This document shows positions 22,790-32,879 of a stretch of DNA of 64,000 bases, in pieces. Under the pieces are notes generated by a model. The model did no database searches and had not been told where the DNA came from. It saw nothing but the letters and a program-made list of their open reading frames with translations. The position numbers were made by a program, and so were the translations under genes. Positions within the stretch are counted from its first letter, which is position 1. The number at the start of each line of letters is the position of its first letter. This stretch comes from Trichobilharzia regenti (lineage: Eukaryota > Platyhelminthes > Trematoda > Strigeidida > Schistosomatidae), in assembly GCA_944472135.2 (NCBI GenBank), contig OX235270.1, positions 71,929,168 to 71,993,167 of the forward strand, written 5' to 3'.

Positions 22790-25109
22790 AATTCATAATT
22801 ATCAGCAGTATGGGCGAATATAGATCGTTCAATAAATAAGCCTTTAGGATCAATACTGATGCGCTCTTAAGTACTAATGTAATGAAGACAATTGATTTTT
22901 CACAGAAATTTAGGTCATAAATTATTCATAAAAGTTATGCTTTTGGCATAGTTTGTGTGCATAGAATGCAGGAGAGATTGTAAATTTTGTGACATTAATT
23001 TATTGGTGAAAAATCAGACAAATAACAGTGTTGATATCTATAAAACCTAAATATCAATGCTTAGTCTTGCAAATTTATTTGTAACGTTGTCTTTCTGTCT
23101 GGAATGGTTTAGGATGGTTCCGTCTGCATCATCCAATGGTTGTTTGGTAAATCATCAAAGCTGTATAGTGGATACTATTTCGTGAACTTAAGGCGGAAGA
23201 TCCAAGCAGTTACTTCTCAAGTTAGTCGGAATAATATAAGATGCAATATGGAGACTAACTACTGTACTTAACTGAATATGATGTCTAAGACACTCGTTAT
23301 AATGTTTGGCTGACAATCTTAGGGACAATAAATTTTTAAGTAAAAAACTGAGATGAACAGATCGAAACAAAACGCTCCTAGTGGAAATCAGTAATGAGTG
23401 TCACAGAAGAAGCAGTAATCAGTAATCCACAATGGATGAACTTCAGAAAGAATGACGAGTGCCAAATAGCAGGAAACTTAGGTCTAAGGCTTTCTGACGA
23501 CTGCCTCCAACCATCTAATATCATCAAGAGTGATTTAATATTTAGTTTAATCATTCCACAGGCAACTTGAAAAAGGTCCATGGTCTACAGACGAATAGCC
23601 GAGCGAAAAACTAATTTAGGTGGAGTAAAAATCATACTAACCAAAACTGTTAAGTTTGACAAGTGACGGAAATATTCTACCTGTAAGCTTTCAATAAAAA
23701 TTGTTTATTTATAGCAAAAAACAGGTAAAAGTTAACCAATGCTAAATGCACTACTGTTTTCGTTACTGAAGAATGGTTGCTTCGTTGGTTTATTTGATGT
23801 AAGATAGAATAGCCGGGGAATTTTATATATTTTTCTTGATAGTTGATAGTCATAGAGGGACAGAAACCATAACAGTGAGTAAGAAAGTTGAAAAAAAATA
23901 TTATGATTTCGCTATATGCAAGCAAAAACTTTCAAGGATATATGGGGGTTGTGAGGAAATTTTGTGGAAGTTTCGGGCGAGTGAATCAAGTTTACCGTAA
24001 GATCCGTGGAGGCGTAAAATGTCCTACAAATCTTTCAGCAACTGACGGTTGAATAATTATATAAATGTATGTAATTATTTGCAGAATTAAGTACTACAGG
24101 ATTAATAAAGTGGTTATTTTGATGTTGACTAAGAATCTGCTCCCTTCTTAAATATTTAATTATCTCAACAGAGAGCCAGGCGTTCTAATCAACATATAAT
24201 CACAAGATGTAGTAGACCATGGTCTGATACAATATCATTTACGTGTATAACGGAACAGAAGCATTACTATTGTTTTATAAAGAAATATCATGAGCGCATT
24301 AGAATGCGGTTTCAAAGTCTACCTTGTTAAAAACACGATGCACTGAAATCCTCTGAAAAATCATAAAGTTCAAAATTGTGTTTCTCGTAACCTTGGGTTA
24401 TATTTACACCTTCTACGTAGTGAAACAATTTCAACACAGAGAATCTGTGTACCAAAATTTAGTAAGCACTCTCACACCTGAGTTAAGGTGTTGTAAACTA
24501 CTAATATAACTATGATGGATCGCTGCACAAGAGGTTTCTTCCCTTGTGTTCTGTACTTCTACTGAACACAGTGGGCGAACACGAATCGTTTCATTTTCTT
24601 GTTAGTTTATAACTCCTTCCATTTGGTCCACTGGTTATCTAGCTCTCTGTTTGACAGATTATCCCACGGATCACCTTAAATCTCTGGGTAACTGGGAGAC
24701 CAAAATTCTATTAGGGAAATTGGTTAAATGAGTTGTCAAAACTTTAGAACGATCACAGATGATTTTGGCAGAAATCAACTAATAAAATGCAGGAAACCAT
24801 AATAAAAAGACGAAATGAGACGGCAATAAAATCGAAACGCAAGTCGAAAAATGGTTGCAGGGGTATTAAGGTGACAAATGCAGGGCACAAAATAGTTCCA
24901 TGCGTCGATAGGATAACCCCAATAAACACTTACAATAAATTTTGTCTTTCACCATTGTCTGTCAGTTAATGCTGATCACATCAGACGCAGTTACAAAGAG
25001 CTATGAGAAGGAAAATTAGACTGTGACTGTCGGCTAGGTTTTCAGTCAAGATAACCATAATCCAATTTCGGCATCACGTAAGCGTAAGAATATGAATCGG
25101 GGTGACAGC
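22790..25109. other. No gene recognised
   Basis: AT-rich DNA without a supported feature. Short open frames here are no longer than chance predicts and have no familiar motif. Confidence 0.35.
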
Positions 25110-25910
25110 AGCACGCGTCAGGTGATCCAAAACGGAAACCTCAGCGAGGCGTTTGAAGTGAAGACAGGAGTAAGATTAGCTGGCTGCCTATTATCACTGG
25201 TCATATTCTTAGCTGTGGTAGACTGAAATATGCATTCCACTGGAAGGAGAAGACAGGAATACTCTGGACCACCGATAAGAAGACCCTAGCAGATCTAGAT
25301 TCCACAGATGATATATGTCTAATTTCACACAAACTCGAAGACATACAGGCGAAAACCACCAAACTGGTTGAAGAGGCGTCGAAGACAGGACTGCAGGTGA
25401 ACATAGAGGAGACGGAGGGGACGAAGATAACAAGCCACCATCAACAGCAGCAACAACCAGCACCAGTCACCATCAACGGGAGAGATTTAAAAGACGTTAC
25501 CTCTTTCACCTATCTAGAAAGCATCGTTTCAACTACAGGCCAGTGGGACGGATGAAGATGCCAAAGTCAGTCAGAATCGGAAAGGCAAGATACGCCTTCA
25601 TCAACCTGAGACCATTTTGGAAATCTTCTGCTCTCAGACAGCATAAAGAACAAGATTCGCACTTTCTTCATCAATGTCAAGTGAGTCAGTTCTTTTGTAC
25701 GGGTCGGAAACATGGCGTGTTGCAAACTTTTATTGACGGCCGCCTCCACTGGCTGCGTACTGAAGATCAAACGGCTGGAAGGAATTAGTAACACGAAACT
25801 CTGACAGTGAACAAACATACCAAGAGCCCACCGCCCAACGAATATGTGGGAGAAAATGATGATGGATTGACCAGACATGGATTGAGGAGACCATCGAATG
25901 ACATCGTGAG
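25110..25910 (+). pseudogene. LINE reverse transcriptase fragment, inverted twin of 62690-63485
   Basis: On the plus strand the frames give QNGNLSEAFEVKTGVR (palm entry), then a catalytic box reading DLDSTDDICLIS, SKTGLQVNIEETEGTKI, and PAPVTINGRDLKDVTSFTYL. After frameshifts come SVLLYGSETWRV and a C-terminal part. The order is that of a non-LTR reverse transcriptase from palm to thumb. The first two residues of the usual (Y/F)ADD box are S-T here; both aspartates remain. A nearly identical segment lies on the minus strand at 62690-63485. Both ends are truncated and the frame is broken, so it is inactive. The clade (RTE or Jockey-like) is not settled by eye. Confidence 0.8.
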
Positions 25911-25989
25911 GAGTGCCGCAGAGGAATTAGGTCAAAGGTGTAAACACATGAAATTATAGTAATAGTACGAGGTGCAGTTAAAGTATTAA

Positions 25990-26850
25990 TGATTATAATC
26001 TTAGTTGAATGTCAGGTATCAAAGCAATCAATGTCATATATCGAATAATACATAAGGTGTCGTTGGAAAGGGGTACACAATTCCTACGAGAACATATTCC
26101 AGCATGGTTTTACAAGGAAGAAAGAAAGTGTGTGCGAAGCTCTGCTCTAGAACATCTGGTCAACTTCTGTCACTTTGTGATCTCCGACTACAATTTTAAG
26201 ATCATCTGCCGAATCCATCCTCGTTAAAGACTTCTAAAGACAGCGGAGGCCTTGGCAATTCATGACCCTAAGCGAGACCTTTGTGTACAAAGAAGTATGT
26301 ACAATCCCTACTTCTGCCTTGGTAGCAGAGAGATAGAGATGTATTTATTTTGTTTCAGTTATTCTATGTACCTTTCTCTTACTACTAAAATTGTTATTAT
26401 TACCATTCTCACTCTGAATTGTTTCCACTTGTCCCGTTTGTCATTCTAAACCGAAAATTAAAATTTTTTATCCTTTTCTGCTAAAATATCGAATCCAGTT
26501 TTATCAAATTTCACATCACGTTATATAAAACTTTATATTCGCTAACTTACCCTATAATTACGTGCCCCTTTCCAAAATCTATACACCCTATGTATTATTC
26601 TATATATGAAATCGACTGTTTTGCTACTTGACATTCAACTAAGATTTTAATCACAAATATTTTAATTATACTTCATACTATTATTGTTTCATGTATTCAC
26701 ACCTCTGACCTAATTCCTTTACCAGATATAATTTCTTAAAACCATATATATACGATTGTACATCTTTGTGGCGAATTCGTTTAAAAGAGTCTCTTCGTTG
26801 AATATTGTGTTCTTAACCCTACAGTGAGAATTATTAGATTAATGCAGATA
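25990..26850 (+). mobile_element. Penelope-like element 3' part (GIY-YIG endonuclease end and tail)
   Basis: Plus-strand text near 26075-26310 reads TQFLREHIPAWFYKEERK, then SSALEHLVNFCHFVIS and LLKTAEALAIHDPKRDLCVQ. This matches the second half of the GIY-YIG endonuclease of Penelope-like retroelements (REH.PAW, HL...H, KTAEALAI, P.LCVQ). The YIG motif itself and the reverse transcriptase are missing. The following AT-rich tail (26340-26850) resembles the tail at 15250-15760, including TCTCTTCGTTGAATATTGTG. Confidence 0.75.
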
Positions 26851-27899
26851 ACAGCATTTCTTTGAATTGACTTATAATTTGAGGCGATTATATGGCGCAT
26901 CCCCCTTTGAAGTGGCGCCACTAGCTTCGGTTTAGCGGCATTTGCGCGGATTAGTTGATTTGACTTGGGGCTAACCATCCAGGCAGAAGCAGTTAACGTG
27001 ATTTAAGTGCTTATTTCGCCCTTGTTGGATGAATTTACATGAATATTGTTGTTCGGTATTGTTCTTGAGCATTTACGTATTTCTTGTATCGTAAAACGCT
27101 CAAACATATGGTTCACGTAATGATTATTTAGCATACCGAGTATACTTCGTGGGTGAAGTTCAACGATAGCGTCCCATGAATGCGAACGTTCCAATGACCT
27201 CGAACGTATACTGGTCGTTGGTTAACTGCACCTGTTATTTTGATAGCTAACAGATTAAAGCTATTCACAAAATAAGCAGCAAATTTCACTCAGATCACAT
27301 TTACAAGTACTGTCCGGAAAATGTGTTTATAGCTCCTTAGGGTTAGGATCGGGGTAACCATTAGGGTTAGAATTAGTACATAAATTACATATAATTTGTT
27401 GCATGGTGAATTTATAGTTTGATTGTTCTTTCTGACATTAGAGTCAGTCGGAACAGTCTGCTGAATAGTCTGTTTGCGTAACACATAAGGATATATAGAA
27501 ATATTGTCTTTGCATTAACAAAAAACCCAGGTATTAGATGCATGTAATACAAATATCTGGGGAAAAAGCTTGAAGTCAATTCTAAATAATTTCGTTGTGA
27601 ACATCATCCTTAACTTAAAGTTTATGATGCATTATGTTGAACTCAGTGATTTATTTATTCCATTTTTTCCAACAGTCTTATCGTAGTTTTACAACAGGAA
27701 AGAAATTTGTTCGTGGATCTGAAAACTAAATAAGGTCATGTTGGATTGTTTTACGGCGTCAAATGGGGCCGAGGTCGATTTCAGAACTCTCCATTGGCGC
27801 CAATTTTGTCTGCATGAGACCGTACACGTAAGTTGAGTAAGATATTGAAAACTTTGAAAACCAGTTGCTTCCTTATTTCAGATCATGCATACCCTTTTT
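26851..27899. other. No gene recognised; telomere-like GGGTTAG words
   Basis: No supported gene. Near 27340-27385 there are a few copies of GGGTTAG or TTAGGG separated by other bases, too few and too scattered for an interstitial telomere. Confidence 0.35.
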
Positions 27900-28760
27900 C
27901 CAGAATGTTGGCCAGCGTCTTCAAATGGTAGAGTTGGATCGTTCATGGAATTCGAGTGGTCATGAGCCAGAAGGTTGAGTGGTTTGAAGTTCAGCTTCAA
28001 TTCACTTTAAGTGTAGGGTTGTGCGACCTCGACCAGAAGGTAAATAGAAGACTAGGCGCAGCAGTAGAATACCAGAAAGAGAAAGTGGCGAAGTTAAACT
28101 TGACACCACTAACTACCAATCAGCGAATTATCCAATGAGATTCACGAACGATGTCGAATTATCCAATGAGGTTCACGAACGCAGTTCAATGTTGTATAGC
28201 GCTTGATTCATTTCTAATGCGTGACCTTGCAAAGCTATTGTTGCAATTCGAGGAGGTTAGCGTTTTCCAGTATTTCCTGGATTTGAGTTGCGCCGGAAAT
28301 AGCGAATTTGTCTGTGTGGTGGTATCACGACTTTAAAAAGCTATACCAAATCAACTGATGGGTTTGTTCATCGCTGTGCTATATGTTTGAAGCCTACTAA
28401 CGCGAGAGATAGTAAGCTGATAATTTTAATATTTCGTAGGAACTTTTTTCGCTAGGTCGCTTCTCCCTCTAAGGATAGCAGATAGAAAAGCAACTACTCT
28501 TATACCTATTATTACCAGACTTGTTGAGCGGGGGCCAATTACACACACCGACGAGTGGAAAGGCTACAATTCACTGTCATCTCTGGGATATATTCATCAT
28601 GGAGTCAACCATTCAAGTGATTTTGTGGATCCCGTTACGAGGACACATACACATTCTATTGAAGGATTTTGGGGCAGGTTGAAAAATAGGATAAGGGTTA
28701 TAAATGGATCTCATTTATGGTCATTTGGATTAACATATGTACAGGATATGGTGTAACTTC
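27900..28760 (+). pseudogene. Merlin (IS1016/ISXO2-like) transposase remnant
   Basis: From 28470 to 28760 the plus strand reads RIADRKATTLIPIITRLV, then GPITHTDEWKGYNSLSSLGY, HHGVNHSSDFVDPVTRTHT and HSIEGFWGRLKNRI. ISXO2-type transposases carry D.R....L.PI, a D in the D.W..Y block, VNHS..FVDP.TG.HT, and the final catalytic E in IE..W...K. The D of TDEW and the E of IEGFW are present. Upstream (27900-28440) the coding frame is decayed and I cannot delimit the zinc-binding N-terminus or the inverted repeats. Merlin elements are known in schistosomes. Confidence 0.82.
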
Positions 28761-29036
28761 TCCATTGACAGTCCCATGCTAAACTGGGAGATGTTTCTCT
28801 CACATGTTCGGGAAAGATATCCCATGTGATTTTTTTATTCTCTATTTTATGCTTTTTTCTACAAATATACATTTCCATTCATCATATATGCCTCTTTAAT
28901 GTGACTGGTCCGTTCCAGGTCGTTTGCTGATTGGTTGTTTGTGGTGTTGAAAGTTTAACTTTGCCGAGAAAGTATGTGAATGTGAAAAGAACATTAATGT
29001 TTTATGCACATATAAATGTTTATTTAAAAAGTTTAA

Positions 29037-30064
29037 GCAATTCTTCCTATTAATAAACTTGAAAAAAGCAATAACAACAATTGTACCAGGATAATATGAG
29101 CTCATCTTTTATTATTTCGAGGATTCTTCTCAACTGGTTACGACCTGAACGTTAAAAATATGAATTCCATTCAAGATATGAGCATACTTTTCCACGATCA
29201 TAAGGAGTAATTGGTAGGAATTAAAAGCAACATTATTCCTGAATGGTTTAACTGATTAGGAGTTACAAACACTGACTATTTATAGAATAATTAGACACTT
29301 ATGTTTGGAAACAAAAAACAGGGTTGCGTATGTATGAGTGTGTGTAGAAACAAGGTTTAGCCAGAAAGAGCATAACAAAAAGTAGATTACGTAACTAAAG
29401 AAAACGTCTTATCTAGTAGCCAATAGAAAAAAGGAAAGAAGAGAGACAAGGTAGGGTGAGTCATGTTTAGATGAAAGAGTATAGTCTTCTAAACATGAAA
29501 AAGGTGACTGATGAAAGTTGTATATTTTTTTGTAATCGCCAGGGCAGTGCAAGATTCACTATTGTTTCTTTTTGCGTACATAGATTTTGTTTAGGTCTTT
29601 TGATGGCAATCGCTGAGCAAAGCGTAGCGAGTTAGGTTTCTTTTGCTTTCTGATTATTTTGAACGACTTCTGGTTGTCCACAATATGACCAGTGTCCAAT
29701 AAATGACGAGCAATCGCACTGTTTAGTGCTTGCGGACCTTTCAGTCTCAGGTTCTTTGGTATGTGTTCATAAATGCGAACACTAACCCTTTTCTCTGTTC
29801 TTCCGATGTATATGCTTTGGCACGTACATGTAAACTGGTAGATACAGTTGGAGGTAACATGAGGTGGGTATTTGTCCACTTTTGATTGTCTCAAACAACT
29901 AGTTGTTTGATAAACACATACAAGCTTGGCAGCATGATATGTTGTTTTCAGGGCAGCGTTCAGTCTGCATCTTAGAATAAATAATAATAATGAAAATAAA
30001 TAAAAGATGAGCTCATATTATCTTGGCACAATTGTTGTTCTTGCTTTGTTCAAGTTTATAAATG
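29037..30064 (-). mobile_element. Penelope-like element fragment bracketed by an inverted repeat
   Basis: The minus strand at 29894-29559 encodes a GIY-YIG endonuclease: HVTSNCIYQFTCTCQSIYIG, RTEKRVSVRIYEHIPKNL, then SAIARHLLDTGHIVDNQKSF and KIIRKQK. The cysteine cluster before YIGRT and the EH motif are as in Penelope-like proteins. It is open for 111 codons. No reverse transcriptase lies upstream (29895-29995). About 70 bp at 29037-29105 (AAACTTGAAAAAAGCAATAA...) recurs inverted at 29996-30064 with a few mismatches, so the fragment is flanked by arms like the pseudo-LTRs of this group. 29110-29555 is an untranslated tail. Confidence 0.8.
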
Positions 30065-30779
30065 TCTGTGTTGATTGTATATCACAGTATAGTAAACATC
30101 CTAGCTAGCATTATTTTTGGTAGCACTGCAGATTTTTTGGGGCGAAAATCTTCGGGCGTATCTACTTACGTGGGACAGTACCCCTAAGCCTGCCCCAAAA
30201 AGCCTGTAATGCGCCCGAAGTCTGCCCCAAAAAGTCTTCAATATGCTATAACTTACTATTACAGACTAGAGTACGGGACAACGGGCCTACGTTTCCGCCT
30301 TTAATCACTAGTCGACAGCCAACACAGAGTCAAATCTGTTACGTACACAGATCGCCTCAAAAAAACAGCAAACTAGCAGTAGCTCAACGACTCACGATAT
30401 CAGAAAGCAGTTGATTTTAATTGAAAATGTATTTAACAATCTTGTCAAAGGAATTTCCAATCTTTCTACAAGTCATAAAAGTAAATCATCCTATAAATCA
30501 CCAGAAAAATTCATTCGTGTGCTCTCGGCGTTTGGTATGTTCTCTTTGTTGACATCAGCGATGATCTGAAAATGAAATTTGGAAAGAATAAAGACCTACC
30601 AAAGGGGAACGCCTTCGCTTTCTCATCCTCGACTTCAGTCTGTCCAGACCGTTATAGAAGCAACGTTGAATTGAAGCCATGATAGCGTCCACTGTGCTAC
30701 GTCGGTCAGCAGTGCCTTGTTGATGTCAACTGTTAATTGTTCCTAAAGGAACAGCAATGAAAAAACAGTCACCAACGTT

Positions 30780-31200
30780 TCACAAGCGTACAAGTTTTCG
30801 TGTCCTTGAACTGTTTATTTGCTTGGTACCAGCCCATGAAAAATGTGAGTTGTAGTTCGACTCCAGTACCGAATTCATTATGCGACCAACGGAGGTTTGC
30901 ACATTACTGTCAACTAAAGTGAAAAGGTCTACTGACACACCACGACGATATTCGTCGTCGGACAGTTTAGCCTTAAATGATGGCATGATGGCGTCGCTGT
31001 TCAACTGCCATCTCCCAGAATTCTTCAAAACTTGAACAGAATTGAGAGATAATATATTCTTGCCGATGCGGTCAACAACGTCGACTGGCGAGAGTTTAGC
31101 CTCAATCGCAGAGACACGTGATTCCGTTTGTGAGCGTAAAACGCTTAGCTCTTCCAAACAACCACATTTACGAGCACTTGCCTCCTCAGTCCTTGGGTAC
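30780..31200 (-). CDS. DUF4806-like exon of the CACTA element
   Basis: Exon starting after the acceptor CTTGCAG (31207-31201) and ending with the stop codon at 30780-30782. It reads RTEEASARKCGCLEELSVLR, a short coiled stretch, then SFKAKLSDDEYRRGVSVDLF, then FSWAGTKQ...TRKLVRL. The end (L.DD..R...V..L......V...I..VL......FSW.G) resembles the DUF4806 domain, which often accompanies CACTA-type elements in animals. Role unknown; it may bind DNA or the transposase (inference). The upstream exon is not located; 37633-37896 (minus) is a candidate. The frame is open. Confidence 0.6.
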
Positions 31201-31582
31201 CTGCAAGTAATATATTTAAATGAAACTGAACTTACATATCCAGGGGAACGGAGCTGCCGGCATTTTATGTGGAAGAGACAGACGATAAGTTGAAATGAAA
31301 TTTGAAAGTTAACTGTATTATACCTTTCATTTGTGCCCACAGTAGGCGGCTTTCGAAAAGCAGGTGTCTCTAACTGAAATTCTCAGTCAGGCAACAACCG
31401 GGATGGGTAGTTCAACGGAGAAGCATCCTCCAAAACGTTTCGTGTTGGTTTGGAAACACTGGGAAGGTCAGTCAAGAATAATAGCTTACCGGTTTGACCT
31501 GCATCGGCTTGCAGGCTCCGTGTCCTCAGTGGCCAGACCATAATTCTTGTGTGCGGATATTATGTACCCGTCGCCAAATTAT

Positions 31583-31893
31583 TGTTATGTACTGGTGGAG
31601 AATTTAATAATCCTGACGCAAGAAAGACGGAAACCAGAAGACCACTAGGTTTGCGATGATACTTCTATTTTCCAAACACAAGGAGAATCAATGTGTCACA
31701 CAAGAGTGTGAGAGCAAAAATATATATGAATGTCCGAACAAGTGTGAACAAGTGTGTGAGCGAATATTCAAAATGAACAAATCAATAGACAGTCTTAACA
31801 TGACTGGCTAATTATAATGGAATATCGATCCATATATACAGCAAAATATATCAGACTGTCAAACAAACACACATATAATATGTATATATATCA
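31583..31893 (-). repeat. Gypsy 3' LTR (left)
   Basis: 311 bp, plus strand TGTTATGTACTGG to TATATATCA. It is closely similar to 37224-37588, with the notable differences GGTGG/GGTCG near the start and AGTGTG/AGTGTGTG. Immediately to its left lies ACCCGTCGCCAAATTAT, the same words that flank the other LTR as the primer-binding region. Confidence 0.88.
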
Positions 31894-31904
31894 CCCCCCT
31901 CTTT

Positions 31905-32100
31905 GAGAAGATTGATGATTAGTAGCGTGTTTTCCCGAGGGGTTATCTGAAACCTTTGAGCTTGTTGTTGACGTCTGTCGCTTCGTCTGCCTGTTGGGTT
32001 TGCGGCTTCGGCTTCGTCCGGAATTGTTTGATCTATTATGCTTCTTGACTGCATTGCGTAGCGAATTTAGTGTGACATCAGCCAGATGCAAACGATCGAA
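31905..32100 (-). pseudogene. Gypsy pol C-terminal fragment
   Basis: A minus-strand open stretch rich in S, R and K (RNAVKKHNRSNNSGRSRSR, KPNRQTKRQTSTTSSKV) ends close to the polypurine tract. This basic, low-complexity tail fits the C-terminus of a gypsy integrase by position only; there are no catalytic residues. Confidence 0.5.
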
Positions 32101-32376
32101 TCAATCAAGTCCCAAAAGATTTAAACCACTTTTGGTGACGTAGAAGATTCCTCTGAATTTAATGTTACGGAATAAAACTGAACATTTGAGTTCACCAATA
32201 AGTTTGAGCCGCCCAACACAGGGGCTGACAAGAGACTGGGAAGTATTTGCGATTGGTGGTGTCCCAAAATTATTCCAAATTTTCTCTGATATAACAGTAA
32301 TACCAGAGGCGGTATCTAGCTGCAGAGGTGCATCATCACCATTCATCTGAAGGTCAATATATTTCCGCATAGCTGG
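32101..32376 (-). pseudogene. Gypsy aspartic protease, cut at its N-terminal side by BEL A
   Basis: The minus strand reads AMRKYIDLQMNGDDAPLQLD then TASGITVISEKIW, and ends FYVTKSGLNLLGLD. Retroviral-type aspartic proteases carry D-S/T-G/A followed by hydrophobics; here it is L-D-T-A-S, with the catalytic D present, and the end LLG.D is typical of the gypsy protease to reverse transcriptase boundary. The frame stops at 32101, exactly where reverse transcriptase should begin. Open translation upstream of 32376 belongs to the BEL LTR and is artificial. Confidence 0.85.
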
Positions 32377-32736
32377 TGTCAATGTAGTTGAATATTGAAC
32401 GATCAATTCATGGTTGTTTGCTCAAACCAACTTCCCCAATTTTCGCGGAGGCATCAATACGACAGTCATCGTCTCATCGGTCGCTGTTCAGAGAGAAGTC
32501 AGCAGTAAACCATCAGAAGTAACATTGTGATTTATTATTGTAAGATTTGTTCACAGACCCTAGTAAAAACATTATTTTTATATGTTGGTGTAACAATAAA
32601 GAATGCTCGAATCACCAATCGGTCTTTTGGTTGTTTCGTCCGTTATTACTAAGGGTTTCTGAAAAACTGCAAGGAACAGCGTGGGCCCGAGCGTAGCAAG
32701 AGCTGGGCATTAACGGTTTATGAGACGTGATTGACA
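32377..32736 (+). repeat. BEL copy A 5' LTR
   Basis: 360 bp, TGTCAATGTAGTTG to GTGATTGACA. It includes an AATAAA near 32596. Immediately after the LTR is a small hairpin, GTTTCT-GACGAT-AGAAAC (32737-32754), and then TCTGGCGGATTC, a possible primer-binding site. Confidence 0.92.
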
Positions 32737-32879
32737 GTTTCTGACGATAGAAACAGATCTGGCGGATTCAAACAGTTGGTGAAAGTTTGGATAGTCGCCG
32801 TTCATTTTTCCTGGTGCCGGTCAAGTCCTCTTTGAACAAGCTATATCTGGAACGATTTGGAATTGGGTCAAGTTCAACA

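Noticed and set aside
27340..27385. GGGTTAG/TTAGGG words suggesting interstitial telomere
   Set aside because: Only three or four separated words, no array.
32787..32879. N-terminal extension of BEL gag copy A upstream of the ATG
   Set aside because: The extension has no ATG, and the frame is shifted in copy C by one base.
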